Positions 6,401 to 9,769 of a DNA stretch of 9,769 nt are shown here, piece after piece; the stretch's first letter is position 1; every line of letters begins with the position of its first letter. The DNA comes from Candidatus Saccharimonadota bacterium (GTDB lineage Bacteria > Patescibacteriota > Saccharimonadia > Saccharimonadales > Saccharimonadaceae). The DNA is taken from contig JAFWHP010000021.1 of the NCBI GenBank assembly GCA_017515125.1, forward strand, positions 1 through 9,769, read 5' to 3'. A model generated the notes under the pieces. That model searched no databases. It had not been told where the DNA came from and was given only the letters and a program-made list of their open reading frames with translations. A program made the translations under genes and the position numbers.

Positions 6401-6850
6401 ATGTACTATCAGGAAGATATTGAGAAGAAAGAGCGTCGAAGGATTATTATCGTAGCTACGATTGCGGTGGTTATAGTATTAGCCCTAATAGCTGCCATTA
6501 TTGTTGTGGCAACTAAGAAGTCGAACCCGGATGGCGAAAAATCGAATGAAACGGTTACGCTTGATGAAGGCAACCAAACGACGCAGGACAATAATTCTAA
6601 ACAAGAGTCTACGAAGTCTTCGGAAAACAAAGACACTACTAGTGCGGTCGCAGAAACAAAACCCGCTGAAAACTCAACTACGAAGAACACGACCACGAAA
6701 AACAGTACCGCGAAGACTCAGACCAGCACGAATGCTACTAGTTCTGACATTCCAACTACGGGTCCGGAAGATGCAGTGCCTGTCGCTCTGATACTTGGAA
6801 CGTTGACCGCTTTTGGTCTTTCTACCGTTCTTGCAAAGCGTGAGGCTTAG
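6401..6850 (+). CDS. Ser/Thr/Asn-rich surface protein with IPTTGP sorting-like C-terminus
   Basis: 149 residues from the ATG at 6401, chosen because AAGGAG sits seven bases upstream; an ATG at 6350 would begin inside the promoter. Layout: charged N-terminus KKERRR (9-14); hydrophobic segment 15-37 ending VVA|TKK, either a membrane anchor or a cleavable signal; low-complexity linker 40-116 rich in T, S, N, K and E with repeats such as TTKN, TTTKN, STAK; then IPTTGP (117-122), hydrophobic stretch 127-144 and a basic tail AKREA. The last 33 residues have the order of a sortase signal (LPxTG-like motif, hydrophobic span, positive tail), with Ile in place of Leu. The protein is probably outside the membrane as a wall-linked or double-anchored stalk. 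No enzymatic domain is visible and I recognise no family. The gene is monocistronic, with its own promoter and terminator. Confidence 0.82.
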   Translation: MYYQEDIEKKERRRIIIVATIAVVIVLALIAAIIVVATKKSNPDGEKSNETVTLDEGNQTTQDNNSKQESTKSSENKDTTSAVAETKPAENSTTKNTTTKNSTAKTQTSTNATSSDIPTTGPEDAVPVALILGTLTAFGLSTVLAKREA

Positions 6851-6861
6851 AAATAATCCTA

Positions 6862-6886
6862 GCGAGTCCTCTGGGCTCGCTTTTTT
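6862..6886 (+). terminator. Intrinsic terminator after the surface-protein gene
   Basis: GCGAGTCC-TCT-GGGCTCGC, an 8-bp stem with one T-G pair and a 3-base loop, followed by TTTTTT. It begins 11 bases after the stop codon. Confidence 0.85.
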
Positions 6887-6896
6887 GGTCGAGGTG

Positions 6897-6905
6897 TGGT
6901 ATAAT
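6897..6905 (+). promoter_or_regulatory. Extended -10 promoter of tRNA-Leu
   Basis: TGGTATAAT ends eight bases before the first base of the mature tRNA (G6914), so the 5' leader would be only zero to two bases. It begins 10 bases after the T-run of the preceding terminator; any -35 would overlap that terminator and is not recognisable (TCGCTT). Confidence 0.65.
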
Positions 6906-6913
6906 GGGGCTAT

Positions 6914-6998
6914 GCCCGAGTGGTGAAATTGGTATACACGTATGCCTTAGGAGCATATGCCGCAAGGCGTGCTGGTTCAAGTCCAGTCTCGGGCACCA
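6914..6998 (+). tRNA. trnL: tRNA-Leu, anticodon UAG
   Basis: An 85-base class II tRNA. The acceptor stem GCCCGAG/CTCGGGC pairs fully; discriminator A and CCA are encoded. The D-loop carries TTGG. The anticodon stem TATGC/GCATA closes the loop CTTAGGA, giving anticodon UAG with G37, a TrmD-type target. The long variable arm contains GCC-GCAA-GGC. The T arm has TTCAAGT between GCTGG and CCAGT. It reads CUA and probably other CUN leucine codons. The gene stands alone with its own promoter. Confidence 0.97.
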
Positions 6999-7008
6999 TT
7001 TATTTGAG

Positions 7009-7093
7009 TTAAAAGCCAGTATCTTGGCATTTTTTCTTGCTCGCTCATCCAAAAGATGCACTTCGCAAGAAGAAAATACCTACTGGCTTTTAA
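7009..7093. terminator. Long inverted repeat, probable bidirectional terminator
   Basis: Perfect 13-bp arms TTAAAAGCCAGTA (7009-7021) and TACTGGCTTTTAA (7081-7093) lie between the converging tRNA-Leu and znuB. Inside is a second, imperfect stem pairing TTTTTTCTTGC with GCAAGAAGAAAA, and a small CATC/GATG hairpin at the tip. Each strand ends the outer stem in TTTT. On the plus strand GCCA can instead pair with TGGC at 7025-7028 followed by ATTTTTT, a shorter terminator for the tRNA. Confidence 0.55.
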
Positions 7094-7104
7094 TTATATC
7101 TTTT

Positions 7105-7920
7105 CTATTTTGCTGTAATGCGGCGGAAAAGATAGGAGCTGATGAGGACTACCAGATTTACGATAACTACGGTGGCCCCGGTAGGGGAATTAGCCAAATA
7201 TGATACTACTAAGCCAAGCAGGTAATTAATAACTGAAACCAAGACGGCCCAAATCACTACACGTCCAAACGATTTCGAGAATTGCATAGCAATAAGTGTC
7301 GGAAAGATGATTAGACTGGAAATCAGGAGAGCTCCGAGGAGTTTCATCCCAAGTACCACGACGAGTGAGCAGGTTATGGCAAAAATCGCATCATAGAAAT
7401 TGGTTTTGATGCCGATTGCTTTTGCAAAATCTGGATCGAAAGTTATTGCAAAAATGCGATTATGCGCAAAAATATAGAGCGAGACAATAGCCACAGTTAA
7501 GACTAGGCTTAGACAAACATCACTCCAAGAAATAGACAAAACGCTACCAAAAAGGTAACTGTTTAAATCGATATTGACACCCTTAAATAAAGAAATCGCC
7601 ATCACGCCAATCGCCAAGCTCGAAGCAGATAGTAGAGCGATTACGGCGTCGCCGTTTACTCTCTTATTGCCGCTTAATCTTAGAATGAAGAACGACACCG
7701 CAACCACTACCGGTAAAGCGAACCAAATTGGCGCAAAACTACATACTGTCGCCACCGCAAATGCACCAAATGCCACATGAGATAAACCGTCGCCAATCAT
7801 GGAATTCTTGCGAAGAACCAATGAAACACCCACTAGAGCTGCACAGATAGAGATAAGGACCCCTGCGGCAAGGGCACGTTGCATAAAGGCATACGAAAAC
7901 ATTTCGAAAAGCGAGTTCAT
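7105..7920 (-). CDS. znuB: Metal (zinc) ABC transporter permease, ABC-3 family
   Basis: 271 residues, normal for ZnuB/AdcB/MntB. It is an integral membrane protein with about seven or eight hydrophobic segments and the ABC-3 signature SMIGDGLSHVAFGAFAV (about 40-56) after the first transmembrane segment. It forms the channel through which zinc delivered by the binding protein crosses the membrane, driven by the ATPase encoded just upstream. The start ATG overlaps the znuC stop as ATGA, with AAGGAG six bases upstream inside znuC, a strongly coupled junction. It is the last gene of the operon and ends with TAG about a dozen bases before the inverted repeat. Zinc rather than manganese is inferred from the His-rich loop of the partner binding protein, not from this sequence. 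Confidence 0.92.
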   Translation of the reverse strand: MNSLFEMFSYAFMQRALAAGVLISICAALVGVSLVLRKNSMIGDGLSHVAFGAFAVATVCSFAPIWFALPVVVAVSFFILRLSGNKRVNGDAVIALLSASSLAIGVMAISLFKGVNIDLNSYLFGSVLSISWSDVCLSLVLTVAIVSLYIFAHNRIFAITFDPDFAKAIGIKTNFYDAIFAITCSLVVVLGMKLLGALLISSLIIFPTLIAMQFSKSFGRVVIWAVLVSVINYLLGLVVSYLANSPTGATVVIVNLVVLISSYLFRRITAK

Positions 7921-8594
7921 TTATATCTCCTTAAATACTCGGAAGTAGTAAAACAGTTTACTTTCGCTTCTTTGATACTGAGTATTTTATTGCCTATTAA
8001 ATCCTCGACATCCAGGTCGTGTGTAATCATGATAATAGTTAGGCCAGCCTTGTTCAAGGCCTTCAATGTGGCATAGAAACTTTGGCGCGACCGGAAGTCT
8101 AAATTATTGGACGGCTCATCTAAAATTAATAATTCCGAAGTAGCGGCGAGTGCTCTAGCTAGCAAGACTTTTTGTTTTTGGCCGCCAGATAAATTGGAAA
8201 AACTTTCGTCTCTGAGTTCGGAAATGCCGAGTCGTTTTAGAGATTTTAGCGCGCGTTCCTTATCAGCTTTACGATAAAAAGCTTTCGAGCCTAGACGACC
8301 TAGTGTCCCGGACAACACTATCTCGAAAACAGTAGCGGGAAAATTTAAATCGACTTTGGTTTCTTGTGGCAAAAACCCGATCGACCTTTGCTCGACACCA
8401 TCCCCAAATGAAACTTTGCCAGAACTCGGCTTTAAGAGACCCAGAATAGCTTTAATGAGCGTACTTTTGCCGGAACCATTGGCGCCGACGATACAGACGA
8501 AATCTTGTTTTTCGACAATAAAAGAGGCAGACTTGATAACTTTGTTTGGTCCATAGTTTATGGACAGTTTTTCTACGACAATCGCTGCACCCAT
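7917..8594 (-). CDS. znuC: Metal (zinc) ABC transporter ATP-binding protein
   Basis: 225 residues. A single ABC ATPase domain with every motif: Walker A GANGSGKST (37-45), Q-loop at Q77 in FLPQET, signature LSGGQ (135-139), Walker B LLILDEP (155-161), D-loop SNNLD and switch His192 in ITHDLD. It couples ATP hydrolysis at the inner face of the membrane to metal import through ZnuB. It starts one base after the znuA stop and overlaps znuB by four bases, so the three genes form one operon in the order znuA-znuC-znuB. It is slightly shorter than E. coli ZnuC (about 250), lacking a C-terminal extension. The last codon is followed by TGA. The tight context with an ABC-3 permease makes a metal transporter more likely than any other ABC import role. 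Confidence 0.93.
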   Translation of the reverse strand: MGAAIVVEKLSINYGPNKVIKSASFIVEKQDFVCIVGANGSGKSTLIKAILGLLKPSSGKVSFGDGVEQRSIGFLPQETKVDLNFPATVFEIVLSGTLGRLGSKAFYRKADKERALKSLKRLGISELRDESFSNLSGGQKQKVLLARALAATSELLILDEPSNNLDFRSRQSFYATLKALNKAGLTIIMITHDLDVEDLIGNKILSIKEAKVNCFTTSEYLRRYK

Positions 8595-8595
8595 G

Positions 8596-9597
8596 TTATT
8601 CTAGTGCTTCCTGCAGAACTTTGATATTTTCCTCCATAATATCTGCATAGGTAACGCCGTTTCTGAAATCTTCTTCGGAAATATTATGTACTGCATTTAA
8701 TGTTAAGACTTGAGCGCCGACCTCGCCCGCAATCGCTTGAGCAAGTTTGTCCGAAGTGAGCTCGATTTTCAGAATTGTTTTGATGTTATCAGCTTTGGCT
8801 TTATCGACTAGGAAAGCTATGGTTTGGCTGCTGGCTTCGGTCTGTTCCGAGCAACCAGGAAAGGCCGCGTAATAGCTCAGGCCATACTCGTCAACAAAAT
8901 ATCGGAAGGGGAAGCGATCGCCAAAAATAAGCTCCTTGCGGTTTCCATTTGCCACGACATTGCGAATTTTTTGGTCGATATCCGACAATCGTGCAATGTA
9001 TGAATCGGCATTTGTTTTGTAGACATCTCGTCTTTCTGGATGGATGGTAGAAAGCTTATCCTTGATAGCATTTATAAGCTTGATAGCATTTACTGGACTT
9101 GTCCAGATATGTTCGTCATATTCTACTTCGCTTTCATGATGAGTATCGCGGGATTCGTGGGGTTCGTGCGTTTCGTGCCCCTCCATACCTTCGGATAGCT
9201 CTTCCTCCTTAGCCTCGACTATATCCATGAGGCGCAGAACTTTTCCGGGGGGTATCTCATTGCTTGCCAGCAAATCTTCAACCCACTCTTCCGACTCGCC
9301 ACCAACATAGATGAAGAGGTCTGCGTTCTTGATATTAATAATATCTTCTGGCGTCAACTCGAAATCATGTATTTCTGCTCCAGGCTTGATTAGCATAGAA
9401 ACCGTATCATTCTCGCCGGTAACGGCACGTGCAAAATCGTAACCTATATAATTTGAAGAAATGATACTAGCGGTTTTTCCACGGTTGCCTAGCTTTATAA
9501 CCATGAAAACGCAAAGAGTCAGGATGGCTACCGCTAAAACTGTCCAGCAGATAATCTTGAATGGCCTATTGCTAATAGTATTCTTTGGCGGTTCCAT
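8596..9597 (-). CDS. znuA: Zinc-binding ABC transporter substrate-binding protein (TroA/ZnuA family)
   Basis: 333 residues. The start at 9597 has GGGAG eight bases upstream. The N-terminus has basic residues (R11, K14) and one hydrophobic span (about 15-34). Its Cys29 is not in a lipobox (LTLC), so the protein is probably held by an uncleaved signal anchor rather than lipid. Metal-site blocks: PGAEIHDFELTP (72-83, H77), a His-rich loop HETHEPHESRDTHH (141-154) and DEHIWTSP (161-168, H163). The third canonical ligand region reads GDRFPFRYF (226-234), where E. coli ZnuA has HDAYGYF, so that His is absent; H304 (AVHNIS) may compensate. This GDRFPFRYF variant is, as I recall, also found in clostridial relatives. 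The loop favours zinc over manganese. First gene of the operon, driven by a consensus promoter. Confidence 0.93.
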   Translation of the reverse strand: MEPPKNTISNRPFKIICWTVLAVAILTLCVFMVIKLGNRGKTASIISSNYIGYDFARAVTGENDTVSMLIKPGAEIHDFELTPEDIINIKNADLFIYVGGESEEWVEDLLASNEIPPGKVLRLMDIVEAKEEELSEGMEGHETHEPHESRDTHHESEVEYDEHIWTSPVNAIKLINAIKDKLSTIHPERRDVYKTNADSYIARLSDIDQKIRNVVANGNRKELIFGDRFPFRYFVDEYGLSYYAAFPGCSEQTEASSQTIAFLVDKAKADNIKTILKIELTSDKLAQAIAGEVGAQVLTLNAVHNISEEDFRNGVTYADIMEENIKVLQEALE

Positions 9598-9620
9598 ACA
9601 ATTCTCCCATGTTTTCTTTT

Positions 9621-9649
9621 ATTATACTGGGGCATAAAGGAGATGTCAA
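9621..9649 (-). promoter_or_regulatory. Consensus sigma70 promoter of znuA-znuC-znuB
   Basis: Minus strand TTGACA (9649-9644), 17-bp spacer, TATAAT (9626-9621): a full match to both hexamers. The leader to the ATG at 9597 is short and carries GGGAG. Such a strong promoter before a zinc importer usually needs a repressor; a dyad overlaps the -35. Confidence 0.85.
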
Positions 9650-9662
9650 CTAATGTTGGACA
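9644..9662. promoter_or_regulatory. Imperfect dyad over the znuA -35, candidate repressor site
   Basis: TGTCAAC-TAAT-GTTGGACA: outer TGTC/GACA and inner AAC/GTT arms with one unpaired G; the core CAACTAATGTTG has exact 4-bp arms. It covers the whole -35 hexamer, where a zinc-responsive repressor (Zur or AdcR type) would act. It does not match the E. coli or Bacillus Zur consensus that I know, and only loosely resembles the AdcR pattern. Confidence 0.3.
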
Positions 9663-9735
9663 CGGAATGAACATAGATACTGCAAACGTTGTTTCTAAGG
9701 CTTTGTTACATAATTCGCAGTATTTCGGGAGCTCC

Positions 9736-9768
9736 GCAATGTGGTAATCTTTGATTTTACCACATTGC
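9736..9768. repeat. Perfect 12-bp inverted repeat at the right edge
   Basis: GCAATGTGGTAA (9736-9747) and TTACCACATTGC (9757-9768) around a 9-base loop TCTTTGATT. The window ends one base later with T, so it is unknown whether a T-run follows. If it does, this is a plus-strand terminator. Other options are an operator or a repeated palindromic element. Confidence 0.6.
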
Positions 9769-9769
9769 T

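Noticed and set aside
6822..7061. Minus-strand ORF of 79 codons across the tRNA
   Set aside because: It is the antisense translation of tRNA-Leu (PRLDLNQHALRH type), a well-known spurious annotation.
1..9769. Recoded UGA (SR1/Gracilibacteria code), CRISPR array or insertion sequence
   Set aside because: rsmD and znuC end at TGA at the expected family lengths. No regularly spaced repeats, transposase motifs or terminal repeats with target duplications were seen.

Overview
The window looks like a piece of a small bacterial chromosome, most plausibly from the Candidate Phyla Radiation and probably Saccharibacteria (TM7). This is inferred from the style of the proteins, not from a marker gene: compact gene packing, a trmD unlinked from the usual rpsP-rimM-rplS cluster, several apparently leaderless genes, and a short surface protein with a C-terminal IPTTGP sorting-like signal. 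The standard code is used: TAA, TAG and TGA all end recognisable genes at the expected lengths, which argues against the UGA-recoded CPR lineages.

Left region (1-2650, minus strand): two DUF262-family genes in tandem, with an 11-bp overlap. The upstream one is complete and also carries a DUF1524 (HNH-like) C-terminus. The downstream one runs off the left edge. The family and layout suggest a GmrSD-like or SspE-like defence module. Between it and trmD is a roughly 150-nt non-coding transcription unit on the minus strand (2665-2815), with a near-consensus promoter and a GAAA-tetraloop terminator. I could not assign it to a known RNA family.

Central region (2850-6998, plus strand): trmD (tRNA m1G37 methyltransferase), recG (branch-migration helicase), rsmD (16S rRNA m2G966 methyltransferase), a 149-residue wall- or membrane-anchored low-complexity protein, then a tRNA-Leu(UAG). 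trmD, recG and the first DUF262 gene have an extended -10 (TGnTATAAT) 6-7 nt before the ATG and no Shine-Dalgarno, so leaderless transcripts are predicted. Genes internal to operons do have Shine-Dalgarno sequences.

Right region (7000-9769, minus strand): a zinc-type ABC importer operon, znuA-znuC-znuB, with 1-nt and 4-bp (ATGA) junctions. It is driven by a consensus TTGACA-17-TATAAT promoter and faces the tRNA across a long inverted repeat that probably ends transcription from both sides. The last 170 bases hold that promoter, a dyad overlapping its -35, and a perfect 12-bp inverted repeat at the edge.

Functionally the window mixes housekeeping translation and repair genes (trmD, recG, rsmD, tRNA-Leu), metal acquisition (znuACB), one surface protein, a probable defence pair and an uncharacterised RNA. 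No insertion sequence, CRISPR array or integrase is visible.
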